64,000 bases of DNA from Actinokineospora iranica (GTDB taxonomy: Bacteria > Actinomycetota > Actinomycetes > Mycobacteriales > Pseudonocardiaceae), in NCBI RefSeq assembly GCF_900101685.1, contig NZ_FMZZ01000010.1, forward strand, positions 1 through 64,000, given 5' to 3'. The position numbers and the translations under genes were made by a program. The notes beneath the pieces are model-generated. The model was given only the letters and a program-made list of their open reading frames with translations, searched no databases and was not told the origin of the DNA. This document shows, piece by piece, positions 1 through 8,911 of this stretch; the first letter of the stretch is position 1, and every line of letters starts with the position of its first letter.

Positions 1-1
1 C

Positions 2-1588
2 CCCAGCCCCAGCCCCAGCCCCAGCCCCAGCCCCAGCCCCAGCCCGCCGGTGCCCGGGCCGTTCACGCCGAGCCCGCCCCGCCCCAGTTCTCCGACCGAA
101 TCAGTGCCGAGCCCGCCTCCGACCCAGGCGATGCCGGACGCGTCGAACACCAGCCTGGCTCATCCGACCGTCTCGCCCACGCGTCCTCCCACCGCGTTCG
201 AGGGCCGCGCGGATGGCCTCCGGAACATCCAGCGCCGGGAGAGCAGCCCATCCGGGTTCGCAGGCCGGACCGGCGCCGGTGGCCAGACCTCCACCGCGTC
301 CCCCACCGCCACCGGTTCAAGCACCACGGCTTCGCCGACCGCTGCCCCGATCACCGCCCCCACAACCACCACGCCCATGACCACCACGCCCATGACCATC
401 CCGCCCACAACCACCGCGCCCCTGATCACCGCGAGCCCGGCCACACCGAGCCCGGCCACACCGAGATCCGCCACGACGAGCCCGGCCACGACGAGCCCGG
501 CCTCAGCGACATCATCACCCAGCACGGCATCGACTGGCCCAGCCGCCCGGACCGCCCCGGCGTCGGCAGGCGCTGTCTCGCCCGCTGCGGCCACCGCTCC
601 CCTGACCGTCGCAAGGTCGGCTGCCACGGCCTCGACAGCCGTAGGCCCGCCCGCCACGAGTTCGCCGTCTTCTGCCCCGACCATCGTGCCCCTGATCGTC
701 GCGAGGTCCGCGACCAAGGCTTTGAGTGCCGCAGGCTGGTCTCCCACCGCCCAGACCGCCGCACCCGTGGCCGCTGCGGCTCCGGGCCCACCCAGCGCGG
801 CCCCCACCTCCCCAGGTCCGCCGACCGCCAGCCCGACCGGCGCGAGTCCGGCGGCCACCGCCGCCCCCGCGAGCCCGGCCACCCCGGCTTCCGGAACTGC
901 GTCCCCTGCGCCCCTGATCGCCGCGCCCGCGATCACGGTGTCCGCGCGCGCGGCCGCCACCTCGACAGCTTCGCCTTCTACGCCCTTGACCTCTGTGCCC
1001 GCCACGGCCTCCGCGATCCCGAACACCGCGCCGACAACCCCGTTTGCCGGAAGCCCCGCCACGGCCTCGCTCCGGAGCCAGCCCGCGTCCCAGGGCATCG
1101 GTCCGGTGTTCCGCCGCGTGCTGCCGATCCTCCCCGACCGCCCCCTGACGCCCAGGCTGACAGCGCCACCCGCGCCGGAAAAGGCAAGCGCGCCAGCACT
1201 TGTCCGTCCCCGGTGGTCTCCGCCCCAGGCTGACGCTCCCCATGAGCCCTCAGTGCGGCGCGCCACCTCCACAAGCCCCACAGCAGCCCCGTCCTCAGCC
1301 GTGTCACAAGCGCGGCCGCTTTCCGTGACCGCGCCAGTGATCCAAGCGCGGGGCCTCCCGTCCGCGCCATCGCGGCAGGCGCCCATCGCCCCGCGCGCCG
1401 TCGAACCGCCGCAGCGGCCTTCCCCATCGGCGTCGCAGGAGCGCAAGCCAGACGCGAAACGGCCGCGAGACGAGCTTGACCTCGACGAGTTGGCCCGGAG
1501 TTTGTTGGAACCGGTCAGCAGGCTGTTGCGCGCGGAACTGCGCCACGGCAGGGAACGCGCCGGACGTCCGCATGACCGCAGTCGGTGA
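2..1588 (+). CDS. eCIS-associated Pro/Ala/Ser/Thr-rich protein, 5' end outside window
   Basis: The frame is open from base 2, reading Pro-Ser repeats through the CCCCAG tandem at the window edge, so the start is probably upstream; an ATG at 50 is the first in-window option. Roughly residues 20-430 are low-complexity Ala/Pro/Ser/Thr with no recognisable fold. The last ~40 residues differ: acidic DELDLDELARSLLEPVSRLL followed by a basic tail ending GRPHDRSR. Short proteins with this kind of acidic/amphipathic tail precede the tube gene in actinobacterial eCIS loci, so the tail is probably the functional part and the disordered region a lineage-specific extension. The stop lies 15 bases before the tube protein start. 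Specific role unknown. Confidence 0.6.
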   Translation, partial: PSPSPSPSPSPSPSPPVPGPFTPSPPRPSSPTESVPSPPPTQAMPDASNTSLAHPTVSPTRPPTAFEGRADGLRNIQRRESSPSGFAGRTGAGGQTSTASPTATGSSTTASPTAAPITAPTTTTPMTTTPMTIPPTTTAPLITASPATPSPATPRSATTSPATTSPASATSSPSTASTGPAARTAPASAGAVSPAAATAPLTVARSAATASTAVGPPATSSPSSAPTIVPLIVARSATKALSAAGWSPTAQTAAPVAAAAPGPPSAAPTSPGPPTASPTGASPAATAAPASPATPASGTASPAPLIAAPAITVSARAAATSTASPSTPLTSVPATASAIPNTAPTTPFAGSPATASLRSQPASQGIGPVFRRVLPILPDRPLTPRLTAPPAPEKASAPALVRPRWSPPQADAPHEPSVRRATSTSPTAAPSSAVSQARPLSVTAPVIQARGLPSAPSRQAPIAPRAVEPPQRPSPSASQERKPDAKRPRDELDLDELARSLLEPVSRLLRAELRHGRERAGRPHDRSR

Positions 1589-1603
1589 GCAGAGGAGCGA
1601 GCC

Positions 1604-2029
1604 ATGACCGACACCGTGTTCGCCAGCACCGTTTTCTTCCAGCTGTCCATCGCGGGCAACGACCTCGGGGCGTTCCACACCTGTTCGGGGATGGGCGCGC
1701 AGATGGAGGTCGAGCAGTTCGCGGAAGGGGGGAACAACGGGTTCGCCTGGCAACTGCCGACCCGGATCACGTGGTCGAACATCACCATGACCCGGCCGGT
1801 GACGGCGGCGTCGGTGAAGGTCGTGCGGTGGATGACCGAGGTGATCGAGCGGGTGGAGCGCAAGAACGGCGAGATCGTCGCGCTCACCCCTGATCTCACG
1901 CCGATCACCCGGTGGCAGGTGCTGGGCATCGTCCCGGTGCGGTGGCAGGGGCCCTCGTTCGACCCGGCCGACTCGGCCGCCGCGGTGGAGACGTTGGAGT
2001 TCGCCCACGAGGGTCTGCGGGCGTCCTGA
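1604..2029 (+). CDS. eCIS inner tube protein (T4 gp19-like)
   Basis: 141 residues, the usual size of the gp19-like tail tube family. The N-terminal hydrophobic strands (FFQLSIAGNDLGAFHTCSGM), the central WSNITMTRPV segment and the acidic C-terminus match the tube/initiator paralogues of eCIS and R-type particles. It would form the hexameric inner tube or the tube-initiating ring on the baseplate. A GAGGAG-like ribosome site lies upstream of the ATG. Being next to the LysM and VgrG genes rather than the sheath suggests the baseplate-proximal tube paralogue, which is inference. Confidence 0.85.
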   Translation: MTDTVFASTVFFQLSIAGNDLGAFHTCSGMGAQMEVEQFAEGGNNGFAWQLPTRITWSNITMTRPVTAASVKVVRWMTEVIERVERKNGEIVALTPDLTPITRWQVLGIVPVRWQGPSFDPADSAAAVETLEFAHEGLRAS

Positions 2030-2043
2030 GAAAGGGGAGCACG

Positions 2044-2757
2044 GTGGCGATGACTTCGGGGGCAGGCCTGGCCCGCGCGCAGCTCACGATCATGGAGCCG
2101 CCCGCGAAGGTCGGCGCGAAGCCGGGCGCGCAGATCGCCCGTGTCCCGTTTCAGTTCAACCCCAACACGTTGGCGTTGACCAAGAGCACGGAGTGGCGGC
2201 GCAAGCCGTCGCGGATGGCCAGTCAGTCCGCGCTTCCCGAGTTCGTCGGCAGCGGGCCGCGGTCGCTGTCGCTGGAGGTGTTCCTGGACGCGACCGCGAC
2301 GCACGACAATTCCGTTGAGCGCAAGGTGGAGCAGCTCATGCTGGCGTGTGTGCCGACGCCGCGCAGCCTGGCGAACAAGAAGCCCGCGAGCCCGTGGATC
2401 CGATTCGAGTGGGGCACGTCGAAGACGACCTCGTTCGACGGGGTCCTGTCCAGCTTCTCGGTCAACTACTCCCTGTTCGACGTCGATGGAAAACCCTTGC
2501 GCGCCACCTGTTCCCTGGCGATCGAGGAAGCCAGCGCGGACGCGCCGGGGCAGAATCCCACGTCCGGGTCGCGGGTGGCGCGCCGCACGCACCGGGTCGT
2601 CGCCGGGGACAGCCTGCCGCAGCTCGCGTGGCGCGAGTACGGCGACGCCACCGCGTGGCGGCTCATCGCCGAGGCCAACGGCATCGACGACCCGCTGGTG
2701 CTGGTCCCGGGCGCGGAGCTGCTGGTCCCCTCGGCCGACGAGGACGGCGCCTGGTGA
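2044..2757 (+). CDS. eCIS baseplate LysM-domain protein (Cis7/Afp7-like)
   Basis: About 237 residues. The N-terminal two thirds resemble the family that clamps the tube to the spike (FQFNPNTLALTKSTEWRRKP, then LSLEVFLDATATHDNSVERK). A LysM domain occupies about residues 180-232 (HRVVAGDSLPQLAWREYGD...LLVPS). The start is GTG 2044, 4 bases after GGGGAG, or ATG 2050, 10 bases after it; neither can be excluded. The stop overlaps the next gene's GTG by 4 bases, implying translational coupling with the spike gene. In characterised eCIS this LysM domain sits inside the particle and need not bind peptidoglycan. Confidence 0.85.
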   Translation: MAMTSGAGLARAQLTIMEPPAKVGAKPGAQIARVPFQFNPNTLALTKSTEWRRKPSRMASQSALPEFVGSGPRSLSLEVFLDATATHDNSVERKVEQLMLACVPTPRSLANKKPASPWIRFEWGTSKTTSFDGVLSSFSVNYSLFDVDGKPLRATCSLAIEEASADAPGQNPTSGSRVARRTHRVVAGDSLPQLAWREYGDATAWRLIAEANGIDDPLVLVPGAELLVPSADEDGAW

Positions 2758-4529
2758 CCGCCGCGGCGCTCTCGGCCCGGTCGTACTCGGCGTATCCGCT
2801 GATCGAGGCGCCCGGTGCGCTGCCGAAGCCGTGGATCACCCAGCTGGTGAGCTGTGTCGTGGACGAGAACGTGGGCCTGCCCGACACCGCCGTCCTCACG
2901 TTCCGCGACCCTGACCACGAGTTCCTTACCGCGACCGGCATCACGATCGGCACGGTCCTGCGGATCTCGGTCACCACCGCGTCCGGCAAAGCGCAGGAGG
3001 TGCTGTTCGAGGGCGAGGTGACCGCGCTGGAGTTGGACGCGGACCCGACCGGCTCGTTCACCGTGGTGCGCGGATTCACCAAGGCGCACCGGCTTTTCCG
3101 TGGCCGCAAGGTCGAGGCGTTCCGCAACATGACCGCCGCGGACATCGTGCGCAAGGTGGCCAGGGGCGCGGGCCTGTCCGTCGGCCGAATCCAGGCCGGG
3201 ACGGTCACTTACACGCAGCTGACCCAAGCTGGGGTTTCGGACTGGGAGTTCCTGCGGAGCCTCGCCCAGGAGCACGGCGCGATCGTGCGTGTGGACGGGA
3301 AAGGCCGGATCGAGTTCAGCAAACCGGAGCCCGCGGCGACGGCCCCGCCGCCGGGCACCCCGTCGCTGCGCAACCCGTTCGTGCTGGAGTACGGGCGCAA
3401 CCTGATGTCCCTGCGGGCGTCGCTGACCAGCGCCGACCAGGTGGGCGCGGTCGAGGTGCGCGGGTGGGACGTGGCGACGAAGAAAGCGTTGGTGGCCGTG
3501 GAGCCCGCTGTCACCAGCACCACGGTCGCCCCCGGGTTGCCCGCGGCCAAGGTCGGCGCGGTGTTCGGGGCCCGCGCCCGGATGCTGGTCGCCGACGCTC
3601 CGTATGGCACCCAGGCCGAGACGGCGGCGGCGGCCCGGTCGCTGGCCTCCGCGGTGAGCGCCGGATTCGGCGAGATCGAGGCCGTCGTGGAGGGAAACCC
3701 GCTGTTGCGCGCGGGCGTGCCGGTGGCGCTGGGCAACGCGGGTCCGGCGTTTTCCGGGAAATACACGGCAAGCGCGGTGCGGCACGTGCTCGAACCCGGC
3801 GGCGGATACCGGACCACGGTCATGGTCAGCGCGTCGCCCGACCGCTCGCTGGCGGGCCTGGTGACCGGCGGCAACGCGCCCGCCCGCAGCCAGAAGATGC
3901 CCGGTCTCGCGATCGGGATCGTCACCGACATCAAGGAAGTGGGCAAGGCCGAGCGCGGCTGGGTCAAGCTGCGGTTCCCGTGGCTGGACGACAACTACGT
4001 GACCGACTGGGTGCGCACCGTGCAGCTGGGCGGGCATGGCGGCGGCGGGGTGTTCAGCCCCGAGGTCAACGACGAGGTGCTGGTCGGGTTCGAGCAGGGC
4101 AGCCTGGACCGGCCGTATGTCCTCGGTGGTCTCTACAACGGCGTCGACAGTCCATCACCGCACGACGTTCCGTTGGTGGACCGCAGAAGCGGCCGGGTCA
4201 ACCGCCGGTCCCTGGTGTCGCGCAAGGGAAACCGGATCGAGCTGCTGGACGGGACCACGGCGTCGGGCGTGCGGATCGCCAGCGGCGACAAGCGCTTGGC
4301 GATCCACATCGATGAGACCACCGGGACGATCGAGGTCACCGTGCGGGCCAGGGGCGGCGGCCGGGTGCTCAGCGCCGTCACGCTCACCGACCGGGGCATC
4401 ACCCTCGACGCCAAGCGCGGCGACCTGACGCTCAAGGGGCGGTCGGTGTCGGTCGAGGGCACCGCGTCGGTGTCCGTCGACGGCGGGGCGCAGGCCGTGC
4501 TCAAGGGCCGGATCGTCCGGATCAACTGA
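2754..4529 (+). CDS. eCIS spike/hub protein, VgrG-like (Cis8)
   Basis: 591 residues from the GTG that overlaps the LysM gene stop. The first ~380 residues have the phage late-control-D/gp27-like hub fold (FRGRKVEAFRNMTAADIVRK; DWEFLRSLAQEHGAIVRVDG). An OB-like domain follows (IGIVTDIKEVGKAERGWVKL; VNDEVLVGFEQGSLDRPYVL). The C-terminal ~90 residues alternate Thr/Val/Asp/Gly in a beta-helix-like spike. The trimer would cap the tube and carry the PAAR tip. No C-terminal toxin extension is visible, so this is a structural spike rather than an evolved VgrG effector. Confidence 0.87.
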   Translation: MTAAALSARSYSAYPLIEAPGALPKPWITQLVSCVVDENVGLPDTAVLTFRDPDHEFLTATGITIGTVLRISVTTASGKAQEVLFEGEVTALELDADPTGSFTVVRGFTKAHRLFRGRKVEAFRNMTAADIVRKVARGAGLSVGRIQAGTVTYTQLTQAGVSDWEFLRSLAQEHGAIVRVDGKGRIEFSKPEPAATAPPPGTPSLRNPFVLEYGRNLMSLRASLTSADQVGAVEVRGWDVATKKALVAVEPAVTSTTVAPGLPAAKVGAVFGARARMLVADAPYGTQAETAAAARSLASAVSAGFGEIEAVVEGNPLLRAGVPVALGNAGPAFSGKYTASAVRHVLEPGGGYRTTVMVSASPDRSLAGLVTGGNAPARSQKMPGLAIGIVTDIKEVGKAERGWVKLRFPWLDDNYVTDWVRTVQLGGHGGGGVFSPEVNDEVLVGFEQGSLDRPYVLGGLYNGVDSPSPHDVPLVDRRSGRVNRRSLVSRKGNRIELLDGTTASGVRIASGDKRLAIHIDETTGTIEVTVRARGGGRVLSAVTLTDRGITLDAKRGDLTLKGRSVSVEGTASVSVDGGAQAVLKGRIVRIN

Positions 4530-4556
4530 ACCACCAGGCACATGAAGGAGTAGGAC

Positions 4557-4871
4557 ATGCCCGCCGCGGCTCGACTGGGAGACAAGACCTCGCACGGGGG
4601 CGCCATCGGCCCGCCTCCTGCGTCGGCGGCGGCCGTGGTGTCGACCGTGCTGATCGGCGGCAAACCCGCCGCCGTCGTCGGCAGCACGCACATCTGCGTC
4701 GTGCCGCCGCACGCCGCCCTCGGCCCGGCGAACGTGGTCACGCCCCGGCCCGCGGCGACCGGGCTGGTGTTGATCGGCGGACTGCCCGCGGCCAAGGCGG
4801 GCGACAGCACCACCTGCCAGGCGACCATCCTCTTGGGAGAGATGACCGTCCAGATAGGAGGTGCGCTGTGA
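4557..4871 (+). CDS. PAAR-domain spike tip protein
   Basis: 104 residues, a bare PAAR domain with no effector fusion. The duplicated motif IGGKPAAVVGSTHICVV and LIGGLPAAKAGDSTTC is the PAAR hairpin pair that sharpens the VgrG tip and binds one metal ion. GAAGGAG precedes the ATG at good spacing. Its stop overlaps the GTG of the gp25 gene (GTGA). It is preceded by a 27-base gap, the longest within the baseplate block. Confidence 0.9.
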   Translation: MPAAARLGDKTSHGGAIGPPPASAAAVVSTVLIGGKPAAVVGSTHICVVPPHAALGPANVVTPRPAATGLVLIGGLPAAKAGDSTTCQATILLGEMTVQIGGAL

Positions 4872-5272
4872 GCGAGCGGTTCATCGGTCGGGGCTGGGCT
4901 TTCCCGCTGCGGGTCGGCCCGACCGGCGGAATCGGGATGGTGGAACGGGAACAGGAAATCGAGGAGGCGATCCGCCTGGTGCTGGGCACCGCGCCCGGTG
5001 AGCGGCCGATGCGCCCGGAGTTCGGCTGCGGCATCCACGAGCACGTGTTCGCCTCCGCCGACGGCGCCACCGCGGGCCGCGTCGCCTACGAGGTCCGCGC
5101 CGCGCTCGACCGGTGGGAGCCCCGCATCGAGACCACGGACGTGCTCGTCGCGTTCGACGCCGTCGACGTCGGGACTCTCTACATCGATGTGCGCTACACG
5201 GTGCGGTCCACCAACGACCAGCGCAACCTCGTCTTCCCCTTCTACACCATCCCCTCCGACGGGAGCGACTGA
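4868..5272 (+). CDS. eCIS baseplate wedge protein, gp25/GPW family (Cis9)
   Basis: 134 residues. The hallmark EREQEIEEAIRLVLGTAPGE followed by RPEFGCGIHEHVF is the gp25-like lysozyme-fold wedge protein that nucleates sheath polymerisation. GTG start with AGGAGGT 5 bases upstream, overlapping the PAAR stop. The TGATG junction couples it to the baseplate J gene. Confidence 0.9.
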   Translation: MSERFIGRGWAFPLRVGPTGGIGMVEREQEIEEAIRLVLGTAPGERPMRPEFGCGIHEHVFASADGATAGRVAYEVRAALDRWEPRIETTDVLVAFDAVDVGTLYIDVRYTVRSTNDQRNLVFPFYTIPSDGSD

Positions 5273-7221
5273 TGGTGCTCCCCGCGCCCAACCTGGACGA
5301 CCGCCGCTTCCAGCACCTGGTGGACGAGGCCAAGCGGTACGTGCAGCAACGGTGTCCGGAATGGACGGACCACAACGTCTCCGATCCCGGCGTCACCCTG
5401 ATCGAGACGTTCGCGCACATGGTCGACCAACTCGTCTACCGGCTCAACCGCGTGCCGGACAAGAACTACATCGCGTTCCTCGACCTGCTGGGCGTGCGGC
5501 TGTTCCCGCCGGCGGCGGCCAAAGCGGAGGTCACCTTCTGGCTTTCCGCCCCGCAGCCGGAAACCGTGGCCCTGCCGAGGGGAACCGAGGTGGCGACCGC
5601 GCGGACGGACAACGCCGAGGCGGTGGTGTTCGCGACCGTCGACGAGTTGCCGGTTCCGCCCTGCGCGCTGGAAAGGCTGGTGACCCGCTCGGCGGGCGGC
5701 GAGCACGCCGACCGCACCAAGGATCTGGACGCGGGCAAGGACGTTCCCTGTTTCCAGCCCGCGCCGGTCGCGGGCGATGTGACGCTGTTCGGGCTGTCCG
5801 CCGCCGTGCCGCGCTGCGTGGTGGTGCTGCGGCTGGACAGCCGGGTCGAGGGCATCGGCGTCGACCCCCGGCAGCCGCCGCTGGTGTGGGAGGCCTGGGA
5901 CGGGCAGGGCTGGGCGCGGTGCGCCGCCGACGAGGACAGCACCGGCGGGCTCAACCGGCCGGGCGAGGTGGTGCTGCACGTTCCCCCGGGGCACACCACG
6001 TCCGTCATCGCGGGCAACCGCGCGGGCTGGTTGCGCTGCCGGGTGACGGAACCGGAGCCGGGGCAGCCGTTCTACAGCGAGTCGCCGACCGTGCGGGTCG
6101 CCGAGGCGTTCACCATCGGCGCCACCACGACCGTCGAGCACGCCGAGACCGTGACCGACGTGCCGCTGGGCGAGTCCGCTGGCGTGCCGGGGCAGCGGTT
6201 CGCCCTGGCCAGGACCCCGGTCCTGCTCGACGGCGCGCCGATCGTCGTCCGGGTGTCCACTGTGGATGGCTGGGTGGACTGGACGGTGGTGGAGCACTTC
6301 GGCGCGTCCGGCCCGGACGACCGGCACGTCGTGCTGGACGCGACCAGCGGCGAGGTGCTGTTCCCGCCCGCCGTGCGCGAAGCGGACGGGAGGTTGCGCC
6401 AGTACGGGGCGGTGCCTGCCAAGGGCGCCGTCGTCCAGGTGCCGCGCTACCGCACCGGCGGCGGCCGCGCGGGCAACGTCGCGCGCGGCGCGATTTCCGT
6501 GCTGCGCAGCTCGGTTCCGTACGTGGCCACAGTGGAGAACCGGGAGGCCGCGGTCGGCGGGGTGGACGGGGAGACCGTCGAAGAGGCGAAACTGCGTGCT
6601 CCCAACCAGTTGCGGTTGCAGGAGCGGGCGGTGACGGCCGAGGACTACGAGCAGATCGCCCGGCTGGCCGCGCCGTCGGCAGCCCGCGTCCGGTGCCTGC
6701 CGGTGGACGGTGAGCCGGGGGCGGCGCGGGTGCTGGTCGTGCCGGAGGTCGTCGCCGATCGCGGGGATCGGCTGCGGTTCGAGCAGTTGGCGCCCGCGGC
6801 GGAGATGCTCGCCTCGATCGCGCGGCGGCTGGACGAGCGGCGGCTGCTGGGCACCCGCCTGGTCGTGGAACCCCCGGACTACCAGGGCGTCACGGTCGTC
6901 GCGCGGCTCGTGGCGAGCACGGCGGCCAACGAGGTGCGTGAGGCCGCGCTCGACGCGCTTTACCGGTACCTCAACCCGTTGCGCGGTGGCCCAGAGGGAA
7001 TCGGCTGGCAGTTCGGACGACCGGTGCAGTTCGGCGAGGTGTTCGCGGTGCTGCAACAGGTTCCTGGAGTGGGTCTGGTGGAGGAGGTGCGGTTGTTTCC
7101 CGCCAACCCGCTGACCGGCGAACGCGGGGGACTGGTCGAACGCGTCGATGTGGCCGCCAACGCGCTCGTGTTCTCCCACCAGCACCAGGTCGTGGTCACA
7201 CTCGCGGCGGGGCCGTCGTGA
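5272..7221 (+). CDS. eCIS baseplate J-like wedge protein (Cis11)
   Basis: 649 residues, starting at the ATG that shares an A with the gp25 stop. The N-terminus (LVDEAKRYVQQRCPEWTDHN, then SDPGVTLIETFAHMVDQLVY) and the C-terminal part (PNQLRLQERAVTAEDYEQIA...GVTVVARLVAS) are characteristic of large baseplate J proteins of contractile injection systems. It forms the wedge arms with Cis12. Overlaps the next gene by GTGA. Confidence 0.9.
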   Translation: MVLPAPNLDDRRFQHLVDEAKRYVQQRCPEWTDHNVSDPGVTLIETFAHMVDQLVYRLNRVPDKNYIAFLDLLGVRLFPPAAAKAEVTFWLSAPQPETVALPRGTEVATARTDNAEAVVFATVDELPVPPCALERLVTRSAGGEHADRTKDLDAGKDVPCFQPAPVAGDVTLFGLSAAVPRCVVVLRLDSRVEGIGVDPRQPPLVWEAWDGQGWARCAADEDSTGGLNRPGEVVLHVPPGHTTSVIAGNRAGWLRCRVTEPEPGQPFYSESPTVRVAEAFTIGATTTVEHAETVTDVPLGESAGVPGQRFALARTPVLLDGAPIVVRVSTVDGWVDWTVVEHFGASGPDDRHVVLDATSGEVLFPPAVREADGRLRQYGAVPAKGAVVQVPRYRTGGGRAGNVARGAISVLRSSVPYVATVENREAAVGGVDGETVEEAKLRAPNQLRLQERAVTAEDYEQIARLAAPSAARVRCLPVDGEPGAARVLVVPEVVADRGDRLRFEQLAPAAEMLASIARRLDERRLLGTRLVVEPPDYQGVTVVARLVASTAANEVREAALDALYRYLNPLRGGPEGIGWQFGRPVQFGEVFAVLQQVPGVGLVEEVRLFPANPLTGERGGLVERVDVAANALVFSHQHQVVVTLAAGPS

Positions 7222-7775
7222 GGGCCGCGCTGCCGGGCCTGGCGAGCAGGCACCCGCTCGGTGGCCTGCTCCCGGCCATGTACGCCGGGGACGAGTTCAC
7301 CCAGCGCTTCACCGGCGGCCTCGACGCCGTGCTGTCGGCGATCGTGTCCACAATGGACAATCTGCCGGGCTACCTCGACCCGCGCCTGGCCCCGGACGAC
7401 TTCCTGTCCTGGCTCGCGTCCTGGGTCGCCACCCGCCTTGACCCCGCCTGGCCGGAGCCGCTGCGGCGCGTGGTGGTCGGCCGCGCCGTCGAACTGCACC
7501 GCTGGCGCGGCACGGCCCGCGGCCTGGTCGAGCGGCTTGAGCTGTCCCTGGGCGTGCGCGCGCAGGTGCTCGACGGTCCCGGCGCGGCCTGGTCGCGCAC
7601 CCCCGGGACGCCGCTGCCCGGCGCGGCGGTGGACACGGTCGTCGTGCGGGTGTGGCCGGGCCGGTCCGGCGAGGTCGACCGAGCCCGGGTGGCCGCGCTG
7701 GTCGCCGCGGCTTGCCCGGTGCACGTGGCCTGCGCGGTCGAGGTGCTGACCGAGGCGCCGGAGGGAGGAGCCTGA
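7218..7775 (+). CDS. eCIS tail protein I-like baseplate protein (Cis12)
   Basis: 185 residues. LPAMYAGDEFTQRFTGGLDA, LSWLASWV and RAVELHRWRGTARGLVERLE are the conserved features of phage tail protein I family members from contractile injection systems. It should heterodimerise with the preceding baseplate J protein. GTG start overlapping its stop; its own stop overlaps the following ATG (TGATG). Confidence 0.87.
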   Translation: MRAALPGLASRHPLGGLLPAMYAGDEFTQRFTGGLDAVLSAIVSTMDNLPGYLDPRLAPDDFLSWLASWVATRLDPAWPEPLRRVVVGRAVELHRWRGTARGLVERLELSLGVRAQVLDGPGAAWSRTPGTPLPGAAVDTVVVRVWPGRSGEVDRARVAALVAAACPVHVACAVEVLTEAPEGGA

Positions 7776-8911
7776 TGTCGTTGTCGTGCCCGCAATGCGG
7801 CGCCCCCGTCCAGGCCACCGACGACTTCTGCGGCAACTGCGGCACCTACCTCGGCTGGCTCAAGGACGCACCCCCTGCCCCAGGCACGCGCGAGGCGGCG
7901 GACGCGGCAGGCACTCGACCAGCGGCGCACGCGCAGGAAAACAGCGGGCATGAGGAAACCGGCGACCGGGACGGACCAGACCCGGGCGACGACAGGGCGA
8001 GCGGGCAGGGCGACGCGCGCGCGGTGGGGCAACGGGACGGTGACGCGGGGCCGAAATCGCCTGTGTCGGACGCTGTCGCGGGCTCCGCGGAGCGGGGATC
8101 CGGCACCGCGGACGAGCGCCCAAGGAGAGATCTCGCGGCGGCGGGGGACACCCAGTTCGGGCCGGTGCAGCCGGGGTTGCCAGTCGCCCGGCGACCGTTG
8201 CCCAGTTCGTCTGCCGAGGCCGTGGTCGAAGGGCCGCCTTGTCCGGTGTGCGGCACCGCGAATCCGCCGGGCAGGCGGTTCTGTCGGCGCTGCGCGGCTC
8301 CGCTGGGGTCGGACGGCGGCGCCGAGGACGGGCCGTCGCGACGGCGGTGGCGGTGGCGGGGCGACGGCTCGCGGTGGCTGCGGCGGCTGGTCGCGCTGAT
8401 CGTGGTCGCGGTCCTGGTGGTCGCGGGGTTCCTGCTGTTTCCGCACGTCAAGGGGCTGGTCGAGGACCTTCGGGACCGGACGGCCACCCCGGCGCCGATC
8501 GGTCCCACGGGCACGACGGCGACCGCCGAGGTGCCCGGTCACCCGGCCGCCGCGGCGGCGGACGGGCTGTCCAACCGGTACTGGGGCGCCCCGGCCGTCG
8601 GGGACGCCGTCGAGTTCGGCTTCGCCGGGCCGTTTCGGCTGTTGACCGTCGTGGTGCACGCGGGGGCGTCGACGAAGGAAGAGGACTTCTTCGCCCAGGC
8701 CCGGCCCGCCGCGCTGGACCTGGTGCTGACCTCAGCGGACGGCGCCACCCGGACGGTGCCGGTCCCGCTGGCCGACCAGCCCGGGCCGCAGCGCACCGAC
8801 CTCGGGGTCAGCGACGTGGTGCGGGTCCGCGTGGTCGTGCGCGCCGCCGTCGGGCTGGGCGCGGGCAGGCACGTCGCGCTGGGCGAGGTGGAGTTCTTCA
8901 TGCGTCCTTGA
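7775..8911 (+). CDS. Membrane zinc-ribbon protein with discoidin/NADase-type carbohydrate-binding-like C-terminus
   Basis: 378 residues. Two zinc ribbons (CPQCGAPVQATDDFCGNCG at residues 3-21; CPVCGTANPPGRRFCRRC at about 155-172) flank an acidic low-complexity linker. One transmembrane helix follows at about residues 203-225 (RRLVALIVVAVLVVAGFLLF). The C-terminal ~120 residues (RYWGAPAVGDAVEFGF... to LGEVEFFMR) resemble the beta-sandwich found in NADase-type glycan-binding/F5-8C-like proteins. Predicted topology: ribbons in the cytoplasm, sandwich outside. The ATG overlaps the tail protein I stop, so it is the last gene of the eCIS operon. It may tether or dock the particle at the membrane, which is inference. 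Its 3' end overlaps the convergent AraC gene by 14 bases. Confidence 0.75.
   Translation: MSLSCPQCGAPVQATDDFCGNCGTYLGWLKDAPPAPGTREAADAAGTRPAAHAQENSGHEETGDRDGPDPGDDRASGQGDARAVGQRDGDAGPKSPVSDAVAGSAERGSGTADERPRRDLAAAGDTQFGPVQPGLPVARRPLPSSSAEAVVEGPPCPVCGTANPPGRRFCRRCAAPLGSDGGAEDGPSRRRWRWRGDGSRWLRRLVALIVVAVLVVAGFLLFPHVKGLVEDLRDRTATPAPIGPTGTTATAEVPGHPAAAAADGLSNRYWGAPAVGDAVEFGFAGPFRLLTVVVHAGASTKEEDFFAQARPAALDLVLTSADGATRTVPVPLADQPGPQRTDLGVSDVVRVRVVVRAAVGLGAGRHVALGEVEFFMRP

Noticed and set aside
1-48. CCCCAG tandem at the window start as a regulatory microsatellite
   Set aside because: It is in frame with the Pro/Ser-rich protein and continues its composition, so it is best read as coding sequence.
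160-2592. Very long open frame on the minus strand opposite the eCIS low-complexity, tube and LysM genes
   Set aside because: Reads Ala/Gly/Val/Arg without domains; it is the antisense reflection of GC-biased third positions, while the plus strand has recognisable eCIS proteins.
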